From: Candidatus Cloacimonadota bacterium
Lineage (GTDB): Bacteria; Cloacimonadota; Cloacimonadia; JGIOTU-2
Length of the DNA stretch: 24,135 bases
Assembly: GCA_011043895.1 (NCBI GenBank)
Contig: DRBZ01000032.1
Location: 1-24,135 of the forward strand
Direction: 5' to 3'
Position 1 is the first letter of the stretch. Each line of letters opens with the position of its first letter. The notes under the pieces are model-generated. The model was not told the DNA's origin. It did not search any database and saw only the letters and a program-made list of their open reading frames with translations. Shown piece by piece: positions 10,801-17,209 of the stretch. The position numbers and the translations under genes were made by a program.

Positions 10801-13320
10801 ACCTGTATCATCCTCCACAATTATTTTATCATCGGAACTGGTTAACACGCCCTGTATGTTATAAGCTGTAACAGTTCCGGCATTTTTCAGTGTGACAATA
10901 ACATCTGCTGTTTCACCTGGATCGAGTATTCCATTATTTCCATCCATTATAGTAATGTCTTCAAAATCAAGATTTGCTCCATCGATGATTATCGGTATCA
11001 AATCATTCCACACGTGGGTATCATCATCCGAGATCTCAAGCTCGAACCAAACCTGAGTGCCACCGAGGGCTGAGGGTTCAACTGAGAAATCAAAATCATC
11101 AACACAAAATACAGAAGTAGCATATGGAATATCCCCAAAATCTTCTACACTATCTGAAATTGTTACACTTGTATTATCAGTGGACAATTCTCCCATTACA
11201 TTACTAAGATTACCTGTGCCCCAATTTTTGATTTCAACCTGGAATTCGATATCCTCACCAGGATTTATAAAACCATCTCCATTTCCGAAAGAAGTTCCTG
11301 AATTATCATCATCAACCACAAAGTGATCGAAACTTGCAAAGGAGTCTGACTGCTGGATAGAAAAACTTGAGATGTAAGGAACGTGATTATGTTTGGTGAC
11401 AGTAATACTTATCTCGCCTGTGAAACCTGGAGTAATTGGTAAAACTACGTTACCGTGTGTATCTGTATAACCACTTTCAAAAATCTCATCACCATCAGAA
11501 AGAATTGTTACCCATGCATTCTGTTGAGCAAAACCGAACTCGTTATCAACATGAATTTCTATATAATTCGATCCTAAGGGAACTGTTGTTGGATGAGTCA
11601 CTTCTAGTTCAATTGGCACACCAGTCCATAATTCAATACCGGGATCACCCATCAGGGTGTTCCAGTATGAGAAACAATTCACCCAATTACTAGGATTAGC
11701 AGGATAGCTGTTGAATAGACTTAGCTTGGCTCTTGTCAGAGCACCACCCGGATTAAAAATATTATCTGTAAAAATTGCCCCAAAGGATCCTCCGGAAACG
11801 CAGTTGTTAAAAGTTGTGTGTGTACTGAGAGTAGCTGTACCATAAGCAGCTATTGCACCCTTTGGTGCTGTTGGGTAGCCAGCTCTTAAAAATGCTTCCG
11901 ATCGGCATGCCCCCGAACCTTCGAAACTTCCTGTTCCGCATGTTGGAAATACTGCGAAAGGTAACATATACCCATTATTTAAATTGTAAATGTCATTGTT
12001 ATCCCAACCACTCATGCCATAGTATCCTCTATAATGAAAGTAGCTGACACCATTATTGATCGAGTTCGCAATTCCTGATACAAAAGGACTGTTGTAAATC
12101 TCGTCAAAAATAAAATCGGAAGAATAATCCTCAATAGCTTCCTTCACATATTGACAGGTAAACACACATGACATTCCCGAGGTTGAAGGATCACCAACAA
12201 GAAGAGCTTTCTTATACCAGCTTGTGTTACTCATGTAGGGTGTTTTCTCATAATTTAAGATCTTGGAGACTATCGTCTGAAGCTCCAAAATTGAGTTAAA
12301 AGAAAGTCTTCCAATAATTATATCTGCGAGTATGTCGCCGCCTTCAATTGTTGTGTAATAATGATCACCCTCTCCACCTGAATAATGCCCGGTTGGAATG
12401 CTGAACGAACCACCAGCATCACCGACAAGTACAACAAATTCAGGAGGATTTGCCCAGTTGTAATAAGCATTTTCTATAAAGGATTTTATTGCAGAGGAGC
12501 TTGTGCCAGTATGACCGGTGTCTGTCCCGGTCACGAAGAAACCTTTTTGATGTTTCCAATCTATAACGTACTGAATCGTAGCTGCGACCTGTGCATCATT
12601 TGGATATATGAATAAATAACTGGGTTGCTGATATTCAACATCGCGGAAGGTTTCATCGTAGTTCACGATCATGGTTTTATACATTGGCTCAAAAAACCTT
12701 GATATCTTTCGCTCTCTTGTCTTTTCATTAGCAGCTGAATTTGATGATGTTGTTACCAGCACTTCAGCAGATTTGATAATCCGAAGTTCTTGTTTATCAG
12801 GATAATATTGGAAAGGATTAATAGTAACATTTACCAGTCGGATATCTCTAAATATCTGAGGTTCTGAAACTGAAACAATTTGTTCCGGGAAAGGTATAGA
12901 TCCGGTATAGTATTTTTCACTTTTCTTGAATTTTTCGATCGAACGATCCTCTCCCTGGTAAGGATAAATCTGTATATTGTGCATTATTTCATCCTCGAAA
13001 TAATTCACTTCTACTTCTACTGATCCGGTAGTAGGTATCGCTATGAGACGACTTACGGATGGAACATCGGGAAGCCCTTCTATGAGTTGTGCTCCCTCAT
13101 TAAAGAGTTTTACCTTTGAATACACTTCAGATTTTTCATGGATTTCCTGAATTTCAAATTCTGGAAGAGTGAATTGTAAAGTTGTAGTATAAAGATCAGA
13201 TTCAATACAACCAAAGGTTTTTTCATTTGGAGAGAAATCTTCGATCTGAACATCTGAGGCATATAAAGTACTTACTAATAATATCATAACTGCAAATAAC
13301 GGGATACATACTTTTTTCAT
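7873..13320 (-). CDS. Giant C25 peptidase-family protein lacking the canonical catalytic His, with duplicated beta modules and T9SS-type sorting domain
   Basis: This 1815-residue protein has a signal peptide at about 1-22, a long propeptide-like region to about 230, and a C25 domain at about 232-565 (VVLVGDAGG, ADIIIGRLSF, MGDPGIELW). Cys461 in PTCGTGSF fits the catalytic Cys, but the segment that should read G-H-G/A reads HYRGYYGMSGW, with Tyr433 in the His place. His429 lies four residues earlier, and His501 (STHTTFNN) is a possible substitute. Downstream come an Ig-like domain (about 565-650), two CARDB-like sandwiches (about 660-895), two related modules (about 905-1135 and 1191-1383, both with FYG, NGW and FWDDL motifs), short Ig-like spacers, a carboxypeptidase-regulatory-like domain (about 1448-1525), an FN3-like domain (about 1527-1622) and the sorting domain (N-Y-P-N-P-F at 1724, FNIKGEKV, SGIYFYRM, terminal ILIR). 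GAGG lies 5 bases before the ATG. It may be an active variant, a pseudoenzyme or an adhesin. Confidence 0.88.
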   Translation of the reverse strand: MKKVCIPLFAVMILLVSTLYASDVQIEDFSPNEKTFGCIESDLYTTTLQFTLPEFEIQEIHEKSEVYSKVKLFNEGAQLIEGLPDVPSVSRLIAIPTTGSVEVEVNYFEDEIMHNIQIYPYQGEDRSIEKFKKSEKYYTGSIPFPEQIVSVSEPQIFRDIRLVNVTINPFQYYPDKQELRIIKSAEVLVTTSSNSAANEKTRERKISRFFEPMYKTMIVNYDETFRDVEYQQPSYLFIYPNDAQVAATIQYVIDWKHQKGFFVTGTDTGHTGTSSSAIKSFIENAYYNWANPPEFVVLVGDAGGSFSIPTGHYSGGEGDHYYTTIEGGDILADIIIGRLSFNSILELQTIVSKILNYEKTPYMSNTSWYKKALLVGDPSTSGMSCVFTCQYVKEAIEDYSSDFIFDEIYNSPFVSGIANSINNGVSYFHYRGYYGMSGWDNNDIYNLNNGYMLPFAVFPTCGTGSFEGSGACRSEAFLRAGYPTAPKGAIAAYGTATLSTHTTFNNCVSGGSFGAIFTDNIFNPGGALTRAKLSLFNSYPANPSNWVNCFSYWNTLMGDPGIELWTGVPIELEVTHPTTVPLGSNYIEIHVDNEFGFAQQNAWVTILSDGDEIFESGYTDTHGNVVLPITPGFTGEISITVTKHNHVPYISSFSIQQSDSFASFDHFVVDDDNSGTSFGNGDGFINPGEDIEFQVEIKNWGTGNLSNVMGELSTDNTSVTISDSVEDFGDIPYATSVFCVDDFDFSVEPSALGGTQVWFELEISDDDTHVWNDLIPIIIDGANLDFEDITIMDGNNGILDPGETADVIVTLKNAGTVTAYNIQGVLTSSDDKIIVEDDTGTWGPIYPDDMASNNSNTFEVTADFQIIPGSQYYLQLHLTNPSGYDEYVSVLLEVGSVDIGDPLGPDPYGYYCYDSGDTDYTIAPVYTWIEIDPNYGGNGTVLSLSDYGDTGDIADLTLPFNITFYGRMYETITVCTNGWLAPGGSEQASFMNRPIPEAGGPSPMIAAFWDDLTTQSGGRVCYYYNPSSHYYVVEWSRMKNDYNNATETFQVIIYDSAYYPTPTGDSEILVQYKTVNNVNAGYYSGGYIHHGEYATVGLEDPDGISGLEYTFSNNYPTAARILDDEMALLFTTRGAEVLDPPSANISPMMFNFEIEQGQTGTDILEISNSGESNLIFSIDKEYQNSRDSGGPDAYGYMWVDSNDPGGPDFEWVDISAVGTSVSFTHNDHAAGPYNIGFDFKFYGETYDEFIINPNGWIGFGSDWTDWHNYSIPRADAPRPAIFGFWDDLDPIQGGEVSYYTNGIDSLVIWFDDVIHYPGQQNGTYNFQIIITENGGIKYQYDSVSGDTDSATIGIQNANGSIALEVAYNEYYVQNNLAVEFYRVIDWCSVEPSNGIVFPLDSQEITIQVDTEDLDYGETYYCDLYLTTNDPNHSLEIIPIALTVGDLDYGTVEGIVELIGGSATPDNVIITVGANLIFPDELGFFSSQIPVGTYTFSAQCNGYDPFIEQIEIYVDQTTYIDPILEFVEAPENIWAEISEEYKALIRWNDVNSLKKGRLFQSYTLLYRVNDGDWEELVSGLNDTTYVHDLFAMPDADYKYGVKAVYENSESQITETDVITIFRFVDTRFEFSLSNGASPEEIQFSLTGLDTIYTQVFEEITPPSGVLTFDDVFMSDYHLVAEKIGYETIDEIITISSDTTEFEYTLQYITATGDQPIPLVNKIEQNYPNPFHVIDGESVSTQISYHVAKPANITIEIFNIKGEKVKILINEHVDPGIYTVAWNGLDSNKKAMSSGIYFYRMLIDGKPYESKKCILIR

Positions 13321-13334
13321 TAAAACCTCGATAG

Positions 13335-14321
13335 TTATTTTATAATTGACATTCGATACACACCCTCACGGGTAGCAACAAAAACTTCACCATTATACAT
13401 TTCCACATCATAGGTATAGCCAATATCAGAATCATCCCAACGATCAATAAGTTCTGGTTTGGTTGGGTCTGAAATATCAAAGAGATATACTCCTCCCCCA
13501 CCTGAAGCAACTACTAAATTATCTCCTTGCACTGCAATCTTTTGTGCATAACCGGAAGTCTGGTGAGTTGCAACGACCTGTGGATTTAGGATATCAGAAA
13601 TATCTATTACCGCAATACCGTATGTTTTGTCAGCAACATAGGCATAATTATCCAAAATTGTAACTGCAAGTGCTTCACCTGTAGTATTTACTTCACTGAG
13701 AATATCGCCATTATTACGATTTACAACATACAATCCTCTCTGTTCACCTGTTACAAAGAGGAGAGTATCATCTATTGAAAATCCTGCAACTGCATTAGGA
13801 AAGTCATATGAGAAAGAGCCAAGCCAAAAGTCGTTATAATTTCCATATTGATATTTATTTCCATGAGTCCATAAAATATCAATTGTACTGTCAGCTTTCA
13901 TCTGGCATTTTAGATCTTCCACACTGCTGGTTTGACCTGTTATTGGAGGCATTTCTAATGGAATTGATGGATTAGAAATATCATACACCATGATTGATGC
14001 GGGACTTCCATATCTATCATAAACAAAAAGTCTATTCTTATCATCCACAGCATGTATCAGGCGTGCATTTTCTATATTCCCATAATATTGAGTAACCAAT
14101 TCGTTGTTTTTATTATAAATAGAAAATCCGGCTTGATCCTCTGCTATATATATGTGATCTTGACCTACATATACATCACGAGCATAACCGACTGTTGTAA
14201 TTATCGCTTCGATTTTAAGTTGTCCAGAATTCATAATGGGCTCAAGAAAATTAGCGCAACTTGTTAATAATAAGGCAATTAACAGAAAACTAACGGTGTA
14301 AATCTTTATATTTCTTTTCAT
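13335..14321 (-). CDS. LVIVD-repeat lipoprotein (beta-propeller-like)
   Basis: The 328-residue product begins with a basic n-region, a hydrophobic stretch and a lipobox (LLTSC, lipidated Cys22), so it should be a membrane-anchored lipoprotein. The rest consists of repeats of roughly 40 residues of the LVIVD type, such as AYVADKTYGIAVIDIS and YLFDISDPTKPELI, in which a y-V-A-x-x-x-G-[LV]-x-[VI]-[IF]-D-[IV]-S-[DN] unit recurs. LVIVD repeats are thought to form a propeller and occur often in surface proteins of FCB and related bacteria, but their biochemical role is not settled. It is the first gene of the five-gene peptidase cluster, ending 14 bp before the giant C25 gene. No strong Shine-Dalgarno sequence precedes the ATG. 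It could tether or present the secreted partners; that is inference only. Confidence 0.85.
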   Translation of the reverse strand: MKRNIKIYTVSFLLIALLLTSCANFLEPIMNSGQLKIEAIITTVGYARDVYVGQDHIYIAEDQAGFSIYNKNNELVTQYYGNIENARLIHAVDDKNRLFVYDRYGSPASIMVYDISNPSIPLEMPPITGQTSSVEDLKCQMKADSTIDILWTHGNKYQYGNYNDFWLGSFSYDFPNAVAGFSIDDTLLFVTGEQRGLYVVNRNNGDILSEVNTTGEALAVTILDNYAYVADKTYGIAVIDISDILNPQVVATHQTSGYAQKIAVQGDNLVVASGGGGVYLFDISDPTKPELIDRWDDSDIGYTYDVEMYNGEVFVATREGVYRMSIIK

Positions 14322-14361
14322 TAAATCAGTGCTTTCAACATTTTATTCAAAAAAATTTGAA

Positions 14362-14388
14362 CAAAAAGGTAACCCCTCCAGTCACCTC
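14362..14388 (-). terminator. Intrinsic terminator behind the c-di-GMP module
   Basis: On the minus strand GGTGAC (14386-14381) can pair with GTTACC (14373-14368), including one G-T wobble, and an A-T pair plus a G-T wobble extend the stem outward. The 7-base loop is TGGAGGG and five T residues follow directly. It lies about 95 bp after the stop of the receiver-GGDEF gene and before the LVIVD gene, so it separates the signalling genes from the peptidase cluster. The purine-rich loop is unusual for a terminator. An attenuator role for the downstream cluster is possible. Confidence 0.55.
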
Positions 14389-14393
14389 GTCAA
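14364..14393 (-). promoter_or_regulatory. Possible Bacteroidota-style promoter for the peptidase cluster
   Basis: On the minus strand TTG (14393-14391) is followed after 19 bases by TACCTTTT (14371-14364). This is close to the -33 TTG / -7 TAnnTTTG pattern known for Bacteroidota sigma-A promoters. It overlaps the putative terminator, which makes both readings less certain. The promoter consensus of this lineage is not known to me, so this is a weak call. It would give a 5' leader of about 35-40 bases before the LVIVD lipoprotein start. Confidence 0.2.
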
Positions 14394-14483
14394 GTTTTTT
14401 GGTGGAAATTTCTTAATATTGTATTAGTAGGGAACTTTTAATTATTTTTTTTAAAGTGAGTATTTTGAAGATATTGGACGTCA

Positions 14484-15440
14484 TTACGATTGAGAATATG
14501 TTACCACACAATTCTTACCTTTTTGTTTGCCATTATAGAGTGCAGTGTCGGCTTTTTTTATACACTCGGTAATCGTCTGCATCTGATCATAGGTAGCTAC
14601 TCCAATGGTAATCGTCAGAGATATTTTAAATTCCTTATATATCATGATTTTATTTTCTACAGCTTTCCGTACTTTCTCTGCAACGATTTGCGCACCTTCT
14701 ATATTTGTCTCTGGGAAAATGAATATAAACTCTTCACCACCCCATCTACCGACAATATCCTGCTTACGAAGAATTGCCCGCATATGATGTGCAATAGAAA
14801 AAAGTATAAAGTCTCCAGCATCATGTCCATAATTATCATTTATCGACTTAAATTCGTCAATATCTCCTATCGCAATAGAAAAAGGTTTATCATTTCGTTC
14901 GAAACGTTTGATCTCATAATCAAGTTTATCATAAATATCACGTCTGTTAGAAAGACCGGTAAGCGGGTCTGTTCTGGCTAGACGACTCAGACGTTTATTC
15001 GCTTCTTCTAACTCTTCCTGAGCTTTTATTCGCCTTTCTTCTTCAAGTTTCAGTTGCTTTTCCAGTTTGATTGTTTGTGCCAGATCCTTCAATTCATTCA
15101 GATATGATTTCTCTTCAACGGGTTTCAAAATGAACTTATCTACTCCAATGGTGATTGCATCCATTAAATAGTTCTTTTTTCCAAAGGCTGTGAGTATCAC
15201 TAACTTTGTATCTGGTTTGATCTTTTTTACTGCTCTCAACAGATCGAGACCATCAATACCAGGCATTTTGATATCAGTTATGATCACATCAGGCATATGC
15301 TCCTTGAATAGTTCCAGTGCTTCCTTACCATTAGTGGCTAAAAACAGTTTTCGAACTCGTCCTTCAAGTATATCCTTAACTGACTGAAGAATGATATGTT
15401 CATCCTCAACATATAACACTGTAATTGGTAGTTTATTCAT
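14484..15440 (-). CDS. Response regulator with GGDEF domain (diguanylate cyclase, PleD/WspR-like)
   Basis: The 318-residue cytoplasmic protein starts with a receiver domain (about 5-118): acidic pocket Glu12-Asp13, phosphoacceptor Asp56 (IITDIKMPG), Thr84 and Lys106 are all present. A charged coiled-coil linker (about 118-152) leads to a GGDEF domain (about 155-316) with DPLTGLSNRR, the substrate-binding D-x-D-x-F-K-x-x-N-D region and the signature GGEEF at 234-238. The inhibitory I-site RxxD (Arg225-Asp228) lies exactly five residues before GGEEF, so product inhibition is expected. The predicted reaction is 2 GTP to cyclic di-GMP, switched on by phosphorylation and dimerisation. An AAGGTG-type Shine-Dalgarno sequence precedes the ATG. 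It lies 29 bp after the HD-GYP gene, so synthesis and breakdown of c-di-GMP are encoded together. No histidine kinase is visible in the window. Confidence 0.95.
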   Translation of the reverse strand: MNKLPITVLYVEDEHIILQSVKDILEGRVRKLFLATNGKEALELFKEHMPDVIITDIKMPGIDGLDLLRAVKKIKPDTKLVILTAFGKKNYLMDAITIGVDKFILKPVEEKSYLNELKDLAQTIKLEKQLKLEEERRIKAQEELEEANKRLSRLARTDPLTGLSNRRDIYDKLDYEIKRFERNDKPFSIAIGDIDEFKSINDNYGHDAGDFILFSIAHHMRAILRKQDIVGRWGGEEFIFIFPETNIEGAQIVAEKVRKAVENKIMIYKEFKISLTITIGVATYDQMQTITECIKKADTALYNGKQKGKNCVVTYSQS

Positions 15441-15469
15441 TGTTCACCTTCCATACTATTATTCCATTC

Positions 15470-17134
15470 TTACTCTCTATAGATTTTCTTAATTTCCTCG
15501 ATCTCAAAAGAATCTATCAAATCTTTCTTTACTTTTACAATATCACGCGCAAAGGACAGATACAAACCGGAATCAAGGAGTAGATCCACTATCCTGCTGT
15601 CTAATTCATGATCCTTAACCATATATGCTATAATTTTCAAAGCATCACTGAGTTTTTTACCAGCTTTGTATGGTCGATCACTTAATAGCGCTTCAAAGAC
15701 ATCAGCAACAGCAATAATACGAGCTTGTAGCGGAATTTTTTGTTCGGGATATTTATTTGGATACCCCTTCCCATTTAAACGCTCGTGGTGTGATGAGGCA
15801 TAAAGAGGGACATTTTCATATTTTTTGGGAAATTGCAAAGGGGATAACATATCCCATGTGACCTGAGCATGATCCTTCATTACTAAAAATTCTTCATCGG
15901 TAAGTGTACCTCGATAGATTTTAAGGTTTTTTGCCTCGTCATCAGTTATTATCTTATATTCCCTGCCATTTGAGAAATATGAAAAATCCTGAATCCTTTG
16001 AATCTCATTCTTAAGATTATCTGGTAAAGATTCTGAACCAATATTAAGTTTTTCTATCAATCGATAGTCTTTCTCTATCTGAGCAATAATATTCTCAAGC
16101 TTATTTCTTTTCTCCAGTGTGAGGATCCCGTCACGTTCAAATGTAAGAATATCTTTCCGGATAACCTCTTTGAGCAGATCGCTTCGTATCCTAATAAGTT
16201 CAATCCTATCAATGATCTTTTCTAGTTTTGTTGATTTATCCATGATGCATTCTGGTATCACGATTTTACCTACATCATGCATCCAACCAGACATGGAGAT
16301 TTCCTTGAGTTGATCTGAGCTGAAATAAACGTTTTCAAACGCTCCATCTTCATCATTATTTACCGCACGAGCCATTTTTTCTGTAAGGGTTGCTACCCGT
16401 TTCACATGACCAGCAGTATATTTTGATTTTCTATCTATCGCGGTTGCAATAGACTTTATGAATTGGAGAAGTAATTCTTCGAGATTCTCGATCAATCTAC
16501 TGTTGGAAAGCGAGATAGCTGCCTGGGAAGCTAGTGAATTAAGCATTAAAAGATGATCTTCATTAAAACCAATTGTTTTGTTTTCTTCATCCTGTGCGTT
16601 AATAAGTTGGATCACGCCCATAACTTCATCTTCGTGATTGATAAGAGGAATCGCAACCATCGATTTTGAGCGATAGTTATTTCTTTTATCGTATTTTTTT
16701 GTGCCAGTATTATCAAAAAGATTCTGTTCATAAACATCATCAAAGGCTTTACTCTCCTTTGTATGATATACGTAAGAAACCATATGATTCATATTTGGAG
16801 ACTCATCAATATTAAATAGGGGCACACTTGGCCATGTAATTGGTGAGTCAACATCCCCCATTTTTTGGTTGAGTGACACATTAAACATGAGCTTGAAATC
16901 AAGGTACTGACCGTCACTTGACACAACATAGATAGTACCTCCATCAGCATTGCAATAATGCATCGCTTCACTAAGGATAAGATTGAAAATATTTACAAGG
17001 CTATTTTTTGCAGAGAGTGATTCACCAATGTGTATAAGCTGTTTAATATGATTACTCTGTTTCTCGATAAGTTGATTGAGTTGTTCTATGACGCTATTGA
17101 ACTCTTTGTAATCACTTATTTCATTTTTATCCAT
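15470..17134 (-). CDS. GAF-HD-GYP protein, candidate cyclic-di-GMP phosphodiesterase with a large internal insert
   Basis: The 554-residue protein has no signal peptide. A short N-terminal coiled coil precedes a GAF sensor domain (about 40-215). The HD-GYP domain follows: His243 (TAGHVKR), the His286-Asp287 pair in WMHDVGK, His422 (VMKDHA), His449-His450, the diagnostic GYP loop HHERLNGKGYP, and Asp478 (AVADVFEAL). All metal-binding positions look present, so hydrolysis of c-di-GMP to pGpG or GMP is expected. Between the HDxGK segment and the LTDEEF-x-x-M-K-x-H segment there are about 115 residues (about 297-410), mostly charged helix, where HD-GYP domains usually have about 20. AGGG lies 6 bases before the ATG. 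The gene has its own candidate promoter and is followed after 29 bp by the diguanylate cyclase gene. The ligand of the GAF domain is unknown. Confidence 0.93.
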   Translation of the reverse strand: MDKNEISDYKEFNSVIEQLNQLIEKQSNHIKQLIHIGESLSAKNSLVNIFNLILSEAMHYCNADGGTIYVVSSDGQYLDFKLMFNVSLNQKMGDVDSPITWPSVPLFNIDESPNMNHMVSYVYHTKESKAFDDVYEQNLFDNTGTKKYDKRNNYRSKSMVAIPLINHEDEVMGVIQLINAQDEENKTIGFNEDHLLMLNSLASQAAISLSNSRLIENLEELLLQFIKSIATAIDRKSKYTAGHVKRVATLTEKMARAVNNDEDGAFENVYFSSDQLKEISMSGWMHDVGKIVIPECIMDKSTKLEKIIDRIELIRIRSDLLKEVIRKDILTFERDGILTLEKRNKLENIIAQIEKDYRLIEKLNIGSESLPDNLKNEIQRIQDFSYFSNGREYKIITDDEAKNLKIYRGTLTDEEFLVMKDHAQVTWDMLSPLQFPKKYENVPLYASSHHERLNGKGYPNKYPEQKIPLQARIIAVADVFEALLSDRPYKAGKKLSDALKIIAYMVKDHELDSRIVDLLLDSGLYLSFARDIVKVKKDLIDSFEIEEIKKIYRE

Positions 17135-17162
17135 AGTTGTCCCTATATTTCATAAATCTACA

Positions 17163-17181
17163 ACTATTTTAATAAAATAGT
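17163..17181. repeat. Perfect 19-bp AT-rich palindrome upstream of the HD-GYP gene
   Basis: ACTATTTTA and TAAAATAGT form perfect 9-base arms around a single central base. It overlaps the candidate -10 element of the c-di-GMP module, so it may be an operator. It could also act as a weak terminator for the gene ending at 17210, but there is no T-run directly after the stem. Confidence 0.5.
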
Positions 17182-17195
17182 ATTATTTTAGTCAA
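17166..17195 (-). promoter_or_regulatory. Candidate sigma-70-type promoter of the c-di-GMP module
   Basis: On the minus strand TTGACT (17195-17190) and TAAAAT (17171-17166) are separated by 18 bases and each differs from the sigma-70 consensus at one position. Transcription would begin near 17159, giving a leader of about 25 bases that contains the AGGG ribosome-binding site. The -10 box lies within the 19-bp palindrome, a layout typical of repression. Confidence 0.45.
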
Positions 17196-17209
17196 CTCAT
17201 TCAAGAATT

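Noticed and set aside
14322..14483. Cyclic-di-GMP riboswitch upstream of the LVIVD gene, suggested by the neighbouring c-di-GMP genes
   Set aside because: I could not find the conserved core or tetraloop/receptor pattern of either c-di-GMP riboswitch class; only a simple hairpin with a T-run is seen.
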